Part shown: in pieces, positions 1 to 6,950 of the stretch
How the letters are laid out: every line of letters starts with the position of its first letter
Position numbering within the stretch: the first letter of the stretch is position 1
NCBI GenBank assembly: GCA_023254985.1
Contig: JALRJT010000209.1
Location: forward strand, 1-10,552
Length of the DNA: 10,552 nt
Source: Ilumatobacteraceae bacterium
GTDB lineage: Bacteria > Actinomycetota > Acidimicrobiia > Acidimicrobiales > Ilumatobacteraceae
Direction: 5' to 3'
Notes under the pieces: generated by a model
Seen by the model: the letters and a program-made list of their open reading frames with translations, nothing else
What the model was told of the DNA's origin: nothing
Databases searched by the model: none
Position numbers and translations under genes: made by a program

Positions 1-2
1 AG

Positions 3-35
3 CGTGAGGGTCGTCGCCGTCGTTCAGCTCAATAA
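3..35 (+). CDS. C-terminal tail of an upstream gene (partial, frame uncertain)
   Basis: Only the last codons of a gene that begins left of the window can be present. Read from base 3, it ends REGRRRRSAQ then TAA at 33-35. The same heptapeptide REGRRRR occurs in the C-terminal tail of the next protein (its residues 659-665), written with different synonymous codons. That is the main reason to prefer this frame. Reading from base 1 gives another open tail, SVRVVAVVQLNK, ending at TAA 37-39, with more GC-rich third positions, so the frame is not settled. Given the neighbours, the missing gene could be the cognate corrinoid (B12-binding) protein or another methyltransferase, but nothing in these few codons shows that. 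The gap to the next start is about 10 bases, so the genes are probably co-transcribed. Confidence 0.4.
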   Translation, partial: REGRRRRSAQ

Positions 36-45
36 GTAAGGCCAC

Positions 46-2052
46 ATGTCCCGGATCGTCTTCACGCCCTCGGGCCTCGACGCAGAGGTCGCCGACGGCA
101 CGAGCGTGCTCGATGCCGCGCGCAAGCTCGGCGTCGACCTCGACTCGGTGTGTGGCGGTCGCGGCATCTGTGGTCGCTGTCAGGTGACCCCGAGCGTTGG
201 CAGCTTCCCCAAGTGGGGAATCGAGGCCAAGGTCGAGTCGCTCACGCCTCCCGGTCAAGACGAGATTGACTATCGCGGCAAGCGCGCGCTCGTGGCGGGC
301 AACCGTCTCGGCTGCATGGCCAAGGTGTGCGGCGACGTCGTCATCGACATTCCGGCGATGAGCCAGGTGCACAAGCAGATCGTGCGCAAGGACCTCGATC
401 TCGGCGAGATCGTCGTCGATCCGAACTTCAGCCTGTATTACGTGAGCGTGCAGCAGTCCACGCTCGGCGATGGCGTGACCGCGATCGACGAGATTCGCAC
501 CGCAGTCGCCACCCAGCACCACCTCGACAAGCCGACGATCGCCAACCACGTGCTCGCCAGTGTCCATCGCGCGATTGAAAAGGGTGACGGGGGAGCAACC
601 GTTGCGGTTCGTCGCGGCACGCCGGGTGAGATCGTTGCGGTCTGGCCGGGATTCGTCGACACCGCTTTCGGCATCGCCGTCGACGTCGGATCGACGACCG
701 TGGCTGGCCACCTCATCGATCTCACGACCGGAGAGGTCGCCGCAAGCGCGGGCGTGATGAACCCGCAGATTCGTTTCGGCGAAGACCTCATGAGTCGCGT
801 GTCGTACGTGATGATGAATCCGGGCGGCGACAAGGAACTGACCTCGGCGATTCGCACCTCGCTCAATCAGCTTTCTCTCGAGTTGTGCTCGAAGGCAAAG
901 ATCGCGACAACCGACGTGCTCGAGATCGTGTTCGTCGGCAACCCGATCATGCACCACATCTTGTTGGGTATCGACCCGACGCCGCTCGGTGCGGCACCCT
1001 TCGTGCTCGCCACCGATGAAGCGGTGAGTGGCGATGCGCGCGAATTGGGTCTGGAGTTACCGAACGCGTCGTATTACGTGGGTCCGTGCATCGCGGGCCA
1101 CGTCGGCGCCGACACCGCCGGCGCAATCCTCGCCGAGGGCCCGCACCGTGGTTCATCGATGCAGTTGTTGATCGACGTCGGCACGAATGCCGAGATCGTG
1201 CTCGGTGACTCGACGCGTCAGTTCGCCGCATCGTCACCGACCGGACCAGCCTTCGAGGGCGCTCAGTTGTCGTGTGGTCAGCGCGCGACCGCCGGCGCGA
1301 TCGAAAAGGTGCGCATCGACAAGGACACGCTCGAGCCACGCTTCAAAGTGATCGGCATCGTGCCGTGGTCGGATGAACCGGGATTCGACGATGCCGTCAT
1401 CGACACGCCGATCACGGGCGTGTGCGGCTCGGGAATCATCGAAGTGATCGCCGAGATGTATTTGTCGGGCATCATCTCCCAAGATGGCGTCATCCAGGGA
1501 TCGCTCACCGAGAAGACTGCACGCGTCGTCGCCGACGATCGCACGTTTTCCTACGTGTTGTATGAGCGCGGTGAGACGCGACTGTTGATCACACAGAACG
1601 ACATTCGTGCAATCCAACTCGCCAAGGCCGCGTTGCGCGCGGGCATCGACCTCCTCGTCGAACACGCGGGCAACCCCGAGGTGTCCGACATCCGACTCGC
1701 CGGTGCGTTCGGTGCGCACATCGACCCCGTGTATGCGATGGTGCTCGGTCTCGTGCCCGACTGCCCGGTTGGTGGCGTGCGCTCGGTCGGCAATGCCGCC
1801 GGAGTGGGTGCTGCCAAGGCGCTGCTGTCGCTTGCCCAGCGTCGTGAGATGGAAGCAGCCGCCAAGACCGTGACGAAGATCGAGACTGCGACCGAGCCGA
1901 GATTCCAGGAGCTGTTCGTGTCCGCGATGGCGTTCCCGCACGCCACGGCCGAAACCCCCAACCTGGCAGGGGTCGTGACCCTGCCCCCACGAATCGAATC
2001 CGCCGGCGGTGACGCAAGTCGCGAGGGCCGACGCAGGCGACGAAGTTCGTGA
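46..2052 (+). CDS. RACo-like ATP-dependent corrinoid reductive activator (2Fe-2S ferredoxin + ASKHA domain)
   Basis: The protein resembles activators that use ATP to re-reduce inactive Co(II) corrinoid to Co(I) in corrinoid-dependent methyltransferase systems; it is expected in the cytoplasm. Residues 1-105 look like a plant-type 2Fe-2S ferredoxin domain with C36-x5-C42-x2-C45 and a fourth cysteine at C90. After a linker, an ASKHA/DUF4445 ATPase core begins near residue 207. It has a first phosphate motif DVGSTT (213-218), a second DVGTNAE (377-383), then a GPAFEGAQLSCG segment and a late LAGAFGAHIDP segment. At 668 residues it is full length for RACo-like proteins. The ATG at 46 follows a modest TAAGG motif with a 4-base spacer. 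The tail is strongly basic (REGRRRRRSS), unlike the acidic core. It lies 36 bases before an MttB-type methyltransferase, which fits the role. Family assignment is firm; the exact corrinoid partner is inferred. Confidence 0.9.
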   Translation: MSRIVFTPSGLDAEVADGTSVLDAARKLGVDLDSVCGGRGICGRCQVTPSVGSFPKWGIEAKVESLTPPGQDEIDYRGKRALVAGNRLGCMAKVCGDVVIDIPAMSQVHKQIVRKDLDLGEIVVDPNFSLYYVSVQQSTLGDGVTAIDEIRTAVATQHHLDKPTIANHVLASVHRAIEKGDGGATVAVRRGTPGEIVAVWPGFVDTAFGIAVDVGSTTVAGHLIDLTTGEVAASAGVMNPQIRFGEDLMSRVSYVMMNPGGDKELTSAIRTSLNQLSLELCSKAKIATTDVLEIVFVGNPIMHHILLGIDPTPLGAAPFVLATDEAVSGDARELGLELPNASYYVGPCIAGHVGADTAGAILAEGPHRGSSMQLLIDVGTNAEIVLGDSTRQFAASSPTGPAFEGAQLSCGQRATAGAIEKVRIDKDTLEPRFKVIGIVPWSDEPGFDDAVIDTPITGVCGSGIIEVIAEMYLSGIISQDGVIQGSLTEKTARVVADDRTFSYVLYERGETRLLITQNDIRAIQLAKAALRAGIDLLVEHAGNPEVSDIRLAGAFGAHIDPVYAMVLGLVPDCPVGGVRSVGNAAGVGAAKALLSLAQRREMEAAAKTVTKIETATEPRFQELFVSAMAFPHATAETPNLAGVVTLPPRIESAGGDASREGRRRRRSS

Positions 2053-2088
2053 CTGTGTGAGAATGGGAAGCGCAACAAGGGGCAGGAC

Positions 2089-3627
2089 ATGAGCGACCAA
2101 GAGCGACATCGCAAGAGTGGTGGGCGAGCGGCCCGTCAGGCGACCCGCCGGTCTGCCGGCGCGCAGCGCGAGGCCTATCTCGTGCGCAAGATCAAGCCGT
2201 ACGAGCTCGCGAGCGACGAAGTCCTCGAACTGCTCGAACACAACGCCGACACGATCCTCGAAGAGATCGGTGTCGAGATCCGCGACTACCCGAGCGCAAT
2301 CGAGCGCTTCAAGAACGCTGGCGCACACGTCGACGGCACGCGCGTGCGATTCCCACGCGGCATGTGTCGCTCGATCATCCAGGCGAGTGCACCGCGTGAG
2401 TACACCCAGCACGCACGCAATCCGCTGAACAACGTGCGCATCGGAGGAGATGCGACGGTGTTCGCACCGAACTCCGGGTCGCCGTTCGTGCACGACCTCG
2501 ACAACGGTCGTCGCTATGCGACCATTGCCGACTTCCAGAACTTCGTCAAGTTGTCGTACATGTCGCCCTACATTCATCACTCGGGTGGCACGGTGTGCGA
2601 GCCGGTCGACATTCCGGTGTCCAAGCGACACCTCGACATGGTGTACTCGCACATCAAGTACTCCGACAAGGGTTTCATGGGTTCGGTGACGGCAGGTGAG
2701 CGCGCACAAGACAGCGTGAACCTCGCGCGCATCGCCTTCGGTGGCGACCTCGCCGACCGCACCGTGATGACGAGCCTCATCAACGCGTCGTCGCCACTCG
2801 TGTGGGACGCCACGATGCTCGCCTCGGCCGAGGTGTATGCAGAGAACAATCAGGCCTGCATCATCACGCCGTTCATCCTCGCGGGAGCGATGGCACCGAC
2901 GACGTCCGCCGGCGTCGTGTCTCAGACCCTTGCCGAGTCACTCGTTGGCATGGCGTTCTGCCAGTTGGTGCGCCCTGGTGCGCCGGTGATCTTTGGTTCC
3001 TTCGCCAGTTCGATGTCGATGCTGACCGGGGCACCGACGTTCGGCACGCCGGAGCCCGCGATGGTGCTCTACACCGTCGCGGCGCTCGCGCGCAGGCTCG
3101 GCGTTCCGTTCCGCTCTGGTGGATCGCTGTGCGCTTCCAAGTTGCCCGATGCGCAGGCTGCATACGAAAGCGCCGCGACGCTCATCCCGACGATCATGGC
3201 GGGAACCAACTTCGTGTTGCACTCGGCCGGTTGGCTCGAGGGTGGTCTTGCGATCGGGTACGAGAAGTTCATCTTGGATTGCGACCAGCTCGGCATGATG
3301 ATGACGTTCGGCAAGGGCTTGGACGCCACCGACAACGGCCAAGCAATGAGTGCGTTCCAGGAAAACGAGCCAGGCCAACACTTCCTCGGCACCGCGCACA
3401 CGCTCAGCAACTTCGAGACCGCGTTCTATCGTTCCGACACCGCCGACAACAACAGTTACGAGCAGTGGGTCGAGGACGGCAGCCAAGATGCGGCCACGCG
3501 CGCGAATCGCCTGTGGAAGGAACGACTCGCCGGATACGAACCACCTCCGCTCGATGACGCCATCGACGCGGAATTACAGGATTACATCACCAAGCGCAAG
3601 GCTGAACTGCCAGACACGTTCGGCTGA
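2089..3627 (+). CDS. MttB-superfamily (non-pyrrolysine) methylamine:corrinoid methyltransferase
   Basis: This enzyme should transfer a methyl group from a quaternary or tertiary amine to a Co(I) corrinoid protein. It has the MttB-family barrel: APNSGSPF near residue 126, a PFILAGAMAPTTSAGV segment (about 259-274), RPGAPVIFGSF (295-305), FGTPEPA (318-324), SGGSLCASKLPDAQAAYESA (343-362) and GWLEGGL in the C-terminal half. The frame is open for all 512 residues with no in-frame TAG, so it is not a pyrrolysine trimethylamine enzyme. It belongs with the MtgB-like branch, whose tested members act on glycine betaine, proline betaine, carnitine or similar compounds. The first 30 residues are basic (GGRAARQATRR), a trait I associate with MttB-like proteins of aerobic marine bacteria. 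The ATG has AAGGGG six bases upstream. A neighbouring FAD amine oxidase of sarcosine/dimethylglycine type favours glycine betaine as substrate, but that is inference. Confidence 0.92.
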   Translation: MSDQERHRKSGGRAARQATRRSAGAQREAYLVRKIKPYELASDEVLELLEHNADTILEEIGVEIRDYPSAIERFKNAGAHVDGTRVRFPRGMCRSIIQASAPREYTQHARNPLNNVRIGGDATVFAPNSGSPFVHDLDNGRRYATIADFQNFVKLSYMSPYIHHSGGTVCEPVDIPVSKRHLDMVYSHIKYSDKGFMGSVTAGERAQDSVNLARIAFGGDLADRTVMTSLINASSPLVWDATMLASAEVYAENNQACIITPFILAGAMAPTTSAGVVSQTLAESLVGMAFCQLVRPGAPVIFGSFASSMSMLTGAPTFGTPEPAMVLYTVAALARRLGVPFRSGGSLCASKLPDAQAAYESAATLIPTIMAGTNFVLHSAGWLEGGLAIGYEKFILDCDQLGMMMTFGKGLDATDNGQAMSAFQENEPGQHFLGTAHTLSNFETAFYRSDTADNNSYEQWVEDGSQDAATRANRLWKERLAGYEPPPLDDAIDAELQDYITKRKAELPDTFG

Positions 3628-3660
3628 TGCGCACCCCACGACACTGAACGGAGAACACCC

Positions 3661-4539
3661 ATGAGCCTCTTGACCTCGATTTTCGGATCGTCCAAGGCGA
3701 GCTATTCACCCGAGGCACGCGAACTCGTCGCGCACATGCGCTACGAGCTCATCCCGCTGAAGAGCCTCGATCAAGCGATCGCCGACCTGCCGCATGGCGC
3801 ACCGGTGTCGGTGACGTGCTCGCCGGTGAAGGGCATTGCGACCACGCAGCAGTTGTGCGAACAGCTCGTGGCCAAGGGTCACAACGCCGTCCCGCACTTC
3901 GCCGCCCGTCTCGTGGAGGGCCCGGAGCATGCCGCAAAGCTCGCCGAATGGGTGCGCGCGCAGGGGATCAAGGAAGTGTTCATCATCGGTGGCGACGCCG
4001 AGACCCCACCGCACTATCAATACGCACTTCCGTTCATGCGCGACTTCCTGGATGCCAACCCAGGCATCGAGACGCTCGCCTTCGGCGCGTATCCGGACGG
4101 ACATGCCACGATCTCGAACAAGGACCTTCACGAGGCGATCCACGAGAAGCAGAAGCTGATCGAATCGAAGGGCATCAAGCCGCTTGCCTCGACACAGATG
4201 TGTTTCGATGCGGCGAAGGTCCGCTCGTGGTTGAAGGAAGAGCGCGCAGCGGGTTTCACCGCGCCGATCAACCTAGGTCTCCCGGGTGTCGTCGATCGCG
4301 CCAAGTTGATGACGATGGGCATGCGCCTCGGCATCGGCCAGTCGATGCGCTATCTGTCGAAGAACAAGTCCACGATCACGCGGATGTTCGCACCGGGCGG
4401 ATACGACCCGACCAAGCTGTTGAACGACCTCGCCCGCGACGCGCAGTCGCTGCGCATCCAGGGCATCCACTCATTCACGTTCAACAACGTCGCCGACACC
4501 GCCAAGTGGGCGCAGGCGATTTTGGACGGTGACCAGTGA
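3661..4539 (+). CDS. Methylenetetrahydrofolate reductase-like protein (MetF family, compact)
   Basis: The 292-residue protein has the FAD-binding barrel pattern of MetF. Visible landmarks are YELIP (28-32, with E29 at the place of the catalytic glutamate of E. coli MetF), VTCSP near residue 51, GGDAETPP (110-117, D112 like the conserved GD), YPDGH (144-148) and TQMCFD (178-183, Q179 like the substrate-contact glutamine). These alignments are by eye. MetF enzymes interconvert methylene-THF and methyl-THF. Between a corrinoid methyltransferase and a flavin amine oxidase it most likely works in the oxidative direction, taking methyl-THF made from the substrate methyl group to methylene-THF. I see no zinc-protein partner (MetV) next to it. 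The ATG is preceded by GGAG with a 7-base spacer. Its stop overlaps the GTG start of the next gene by 4 bases (GTGA), so translation is probably coupled. It may be a pathway-specific paralogue rather than the housekeeping enzyme. Confidence 0.85.
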   Translation: MSLLTSIFGSSKASYSPEARELVAHMRYELIPLKSLDQAIADLPHGAPVSVTCSPVKGIATTQQLCEQLVAKGHNAVPHFAARLVEGPEHAAKLAEWVRAQGIKEVFIIGGDAETPPHYQYALPFMRDFLDANPGIETLAFGAYPDGHATISNKDLHEAIHEKQKLIESKGIKPLASTQMCFDAAKVRSWLKEERAAGFTAPINLGLPGVVDRAKLMTMGMRLGIGQSMRYLSKNKSTITRMFAPGGYDPTKLLNDLARDAQSLRIQGIHSFTFNNVADTAKWAQAILDGDQ

Positions 4540-5846
4540 CCCAGGTTCCATCTTCGACCGACGTCGTCATCATCGGCGGCGGCGTGATGGGCGCCTCGAT
4601 CGCACTCGAATTGTCGAAGAACGGTCGCAAGGTCGTCGTCATCGACAAGGGTGGCGCGCCGGGTGCGGGCTCGACGAGTGCGTCGTCGGCGATCATTCGC
4701 TTCACGTATTCAAACTTCAACACCATCCTGATGGCCTGGGAGGCTGCTCAGTATTGGTACAACTGGAACGACTTCGTCGGCGTCGACGACCCCGACGGCA
4801 TGGCCAAGTTCGTGAAGACCGGTTACCTCGTGTTTCTGACCGAGGGCTACGACGGCGTGCGTCAACGCGAGTTGTGGGACCAGTTCGGCATTCCCTATGA
4901 GGTGCTGAGCCCAGAAGAGGTGCGCAAGCGTTGGCCGGCCTTCGAGACGGGCAAGTTCTATCCGCCGAAGTCGATCGAGGATCCTGCATTTGCCGACGAT
5001 CCCTACGACCAGTTGTCGGCACTGTTCGATCCGTTGAGCGGATTCATGGACGACCCGATGCTCGCCGCACACAACCTCGCACACGCAGCCAAGTCGCACG
5101 GCGCAGAGTTCTTCTTCCACAAGGAAGTGTCCGGCATCACGAAGTCTGGTGGCCAGGTCACTGGCGTGACGCTCGCCTCGGGCGAGACCATCTCGGCCCC
5201 GATCGTGATCAATGCGGCTGGCCCGCATGCGGCCAAGATCAACCGTCTCGCGGGTGTGTACGACGAGATGAAGGTGCACCACCAGCCCTTGCGACAGGAA
5301 GTGTTCTCGCCGCCGGCACCGGTTGGCTTCCGTTTGGAGGACAACGCCCCGATCGTGGCGGATCTGGACCTTGGTCAGTACTTCCGTCCACACATGGGTG
5401 ATCTGTTGAACGTTGGCACCACCGAGCCGGCCTGCGACCCACTGCACTTCATCGAGGACGCCGATGACTGGAACGACCAGGTCACCGTCGAGTTCTTCGA
5501 GCGTGTGATGTTGCGTCTTGCACGACGCCTGCCCGACTTCGGTATCCCGCTCAAGTTGCTCGGCATCGGCGCGCTCTACGACGTCACCGACGACTGGATC
5601 CCGCTGTATGACAAGTCCAGCCTGAACGGCTTCTTCATGGCGTGTGGCACGAGTGGAAACCAGTTCAAGAATGCGCCGCTCGTCGGCAAGTTCATGCGCA
5701 TCCTGATCGAAGCCCAAGAACAGGGCATCGACCACGACGTGACGCCACTCGAGTTCGTCGGTGAAGCGACGGGCAAGGCGATCAACCTCGGGGCATTTTC
5801 GCGACTTCGTTCCGAAGCCGTGACCGCCGGAAACGTGATGGGCTAG
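4536..5846 (+). CDS. FAD-dependent amine oxidoreductase (DadA/sarcosine oxidase beta-like)
   Basis: This is a 436-residue flavoprotein of the D-amino-acid oxidase/sarcosine oxidase fold. The N-terminal dinucleotide site is VVIIGGGVMGAS, with GxGxxG at residues 14-19 and the ribose-binding acidic residue D37 at the end of the second strand. A SASSAIIRFTYS stretch (48-59) resembles the FAD contact loop of sarcosine oxidases. The C-terminal ACGTSGNQFKNAP segment (369-381) closes the FAD site. It is about half the length of dimethylglycine dehydrogenases and has no folate-binding glycine-cleavage-T domain. Any formaldehyde or methylene unit released would have to be caught elsewhere. I could not identify a residue for covalent flavin attachment. 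The GTG start overlaps the previous stop by 4 bases. In this context it probably oxidises an N-methyl or N-alkyl amine such as dimethylglycine or sarcosine; substrate and electron acceptor are inferred. Confidence 0.85.
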   Translation: MTQVPSSTDVVIIGGGVMGASIALELSKNGRKVVVIDKGGAPGAGSTSASSAIIRFTYSNFNTILMAWEAAQYWYNWNDFVGVDDPDGMAKFVKTGYLVFLTEGYDGVRQRELWDQFGIPYEVLSPEEVRKRWPAFETGKFYPPKSIEDPAFADDPYDQLSALFDPLSGFMDDPMLAAHNLAHAAKSHGAEFFFHKEVSGITKSGGQVTGVTLASGETISAPIVINAAGPHAAKINRLAGVYDEMKVHHQPLRQEVFSPPAPVGFRLEDNAPIVADLDLGQYFRPHMGDLLNVGTTEPACDPLHFIEDADDWNDQVTVEFFERVMLRLARRLPDFGIPLKLLGIGALYDVTDDWIPLYDKSSLNGFFMACGTSGNQFKNAPLVGKFMRILIEAQEQGIDHDVTPLEFVGEATGKAINLGAFSRLRSEAVTAGNVMG

Positions 5847-5865
5847 CGTTCGCACCGTGCGAACG
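5847..5865. repeat. Perfect 19-base palindrome over the GTG start codon of the S-methyltransferase
   Basis: CGTTCGCAC (5847-5855), one central base, then its exact reverse complement GTGCGAACG (5857-5865). The first three bases of the right arm are the start codon. As RNA it could form a stem of 7 pairs with a 5-base loop, hiding the start until ribosomes finishing the upstream gene open it. As DNA it could be an operator. It begins directly after the TAG stop of the FAD-enzyme gene. Confidence 0.6.
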
Positions 5866-6849
5866 AGCCTGCAAGACCTCCTCGCACTAGGCCGTCCGCT
5901 CCTCGCCGACGGCGCCACGGGCACGAACTACTTCAAGGTCGGTCTCGAATCCGGTGAACCACCCGAGTTTTGGATCACCGATCATCCCGAGCGCGTCGTC
6001 GATCTGCACCGACAGTTCGTCGAGGCCGGTGCCGACATCATCCTCACCAATACCTTCGGCTGCAACCGGCATCGCCTGAAGCTGCACAACGCGCAAGATC
6101 GCGTGCATGAACTTGCTTCGGGCGCCGCTCGACTTGCGCGCAGCGTCGCCGATGCGGCCACGCGACCCGTCGTCGTTGCGGGTTCCATCGGACCGACGGG
6201 GGAGCTGTTCGAACCACTCGGCGCGCTCACGCACGACGAGGCGGTGGATGCATTCGCCGAGCAGATCGAAGGCTTGAAAGCAGGTGGCGCAGACGTTGCG
6301 TGGATCGAGACGATGTCTGCACCAGAGGAGATGCGGGCAGCTGCGCAAGCCGCGATTCGCGTTGACATGCCGTACGTGTGCACGATGAGCTTCGACACCG
6401 CGGGTCGCACGATGATGGGCCTCGCCCCGAACACGCTCGCTGCCCAGTTCGCCGAAGTACCCGTTGCGCCACTGGCGATCGGGGCCAACTGCGGAGTTGG
6501 GGCGAGCGACATCTTGGTCTCAGTGCTCGAGATGGCGGGGTCACCCAACCCGATCGTGAGCAAGGGCAACTGCGGAATCCCCAAGTTCGAGGGCACGACC
6601 ATCACGTACTCGGGAACGCCCGAGTTGATGGCCAGGTACGCACGCTTAGCGGTGGATGCTGGCGCCCGAATCATCGGGGGGTGCTGTGGTACGAGTCCCG
6701 AGCACTTGCGGGCGATGGCGGACTCGCTTCGGGGATATGAGGCCGGCTCGCCGCCCTCGGTCGAGGTCATCGTCGAGGCCATCGGGCCCTTGACCAACAA
6801 GGCTCCGAGCGCTGACTCGGGTACATCCGGTCGCCGTCGGCGGGGCTGA
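5857..6849 (+). CDS. Betaine-homocysteine-type zinc S-methyltransferase
   Basis: The 330-residue protein belongs to the homocysteine S-methyltransferase family. It has LLADGATGTN (15-24) at the barrel entrance and the three zinc-binding cysteines: C212 in GANCGVG and C276-C277 in IIGGCCGTS. The family moves a methyl group from betaine, S-methylmethionine or another donor to zinc-bound homocysteine, giving methionine. Length and the GEPPEFW stretch near residue 34 look closest to bacterial betaine-homocysteine-like members, so a betaine-type donor is plausible. It may instead take methyl groups generated by this cluster. The GTG start is 10 bases past the FAD-enzyme stop, has no visible Shine-Dalgarno motif and lies in a perfect palindrome. 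The start was chosen because the DGATGT segment falls at the usual distance from it. The C-terminus ends in an arginine-rich tail (GRRRRG). Family is firm; methyl donor is unknown. Confidence 0.9.
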   Translation: MRTSLQDLLALGRPLLADGATGTNYFKVGLESGEPPEFWITDHPERVVDLHRQFVEAGADIILTNTFGCNRHRLKLHNAQDRVHELASGAARLARSVADAATRPVVVAGSIGPTGELFEPLGALTHDEAVDAFAEQIEGLKAGGADVAWIETMSAPEEMRAAAQAAIRVDMPYVCTMSFDTAGRTMMGLAPNTLAAQFAEVPVAPLAIGANCGVGASDILVSVLEMAGSPNPIVSKGNCGIPKFEGTTITYSGTPELMARYARLAVDAGARIIGGCCGTSPEHLRAMADSLRGYEAGSPPSVEVIVEAIGPLTNKAPSADSGTSGRRRRG

Positions 6850-6950
6850 ACAATTTAGTAATCACTCGTCGAGGGTGTGCTACCGTATCGCCTACGGGCA
6901 GGGGGCTCGTGGCGGACTTTCGTCCGTGGCTACTTAGGGGGTAAGTGTTC
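6850..6950 (+). promoter_or_regulatory. Probable promoter/leader region of the ABC importer operon
   Basis: This 101-base gap is the longest in the window and separates the C1 module from the importer, so a new promoter is likely here. TACCGT at 6881-6886 fits a TAnnnT -10 element; I see no convincing -35. It overlaps a small inverted repeat, CCGTA (6883-6887) and TACGG (6893-6897), with a 5-base centre. A second short stem, CGGAC (6913-6917) and GTCCG (6922-6926) with loop TTTC, lies in the leader. No rho-independent terminator for the preceding operon is visible. The promoter call is inference from spacing and one weak motif. Confidence 0.35.
6936..6941 (+). promoter_or_regulatory. Ribosome binding site AGGGGG that decides the binding-protein start
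   Basis: Two in-frame starts are close together, GTG at 6945 and ATG at 6951. AGGGGG is 3 bases from the GTG and 9 bases from the ATG. Three bases is too short for efficient initiation, so the ATG at 6951 is preferred. Confidence 0.6.

Noticed and set aside
2053..2088. Extended -10-like element TGTGAGAAT before the MttB-type gene
   Set aside because: No -35 partner is visible and the gap is only 36 bases inside a co-directional cluster. One weak motif is not enough to call a promoter.
1234..2709. Long open frame on the - strand (491 codons)
   Set aside because: It lies over the well-supported activator and MttB-type genes. Its translation is rich in Arg, His and Val with no recognisable domain, as expected for antisense shadows in GC-rich coding DNA.
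5844..5846. TAG as a possible pyrrolysine codon, given the MttB-type neighbour
   Set aside because: The FAD enzyme is complete at this point, readthrough gives an arginine/proline-rich stretch of no family, and the MttB-type gene itself has no internal TAG. It is an ordinary stop.
5847..5865. LexA-type SOS box
   Set aside because: The half-sites are GTTCG then CGAAC, the reverse of the actinobacterial order CGAAC-N4-GTTCG, and the spacing differs.
4710..5924. Long open frame on the - strand (404 codons)
   Set aside because: It is antisense to the FAD enzyme, which has clear motifs, and crosses into the next gene. Its composition is shadow-like with no family features.
6850..6950. Riboswitch (cobalamin, glycine or SAM) upstream of the importer
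   Set aside because: The 101-base gap is too short for a cobalamin riboswitch. I see no conserved core such as a B12 box, only two short stems.
6945..6950. GTG at 6945 as start of the binding protein
   Set aside because: It is only 3 bases from the AGGGGG site, while ATG at 6951 has a normal 9-base spacer and leaves the Tat signal intact.
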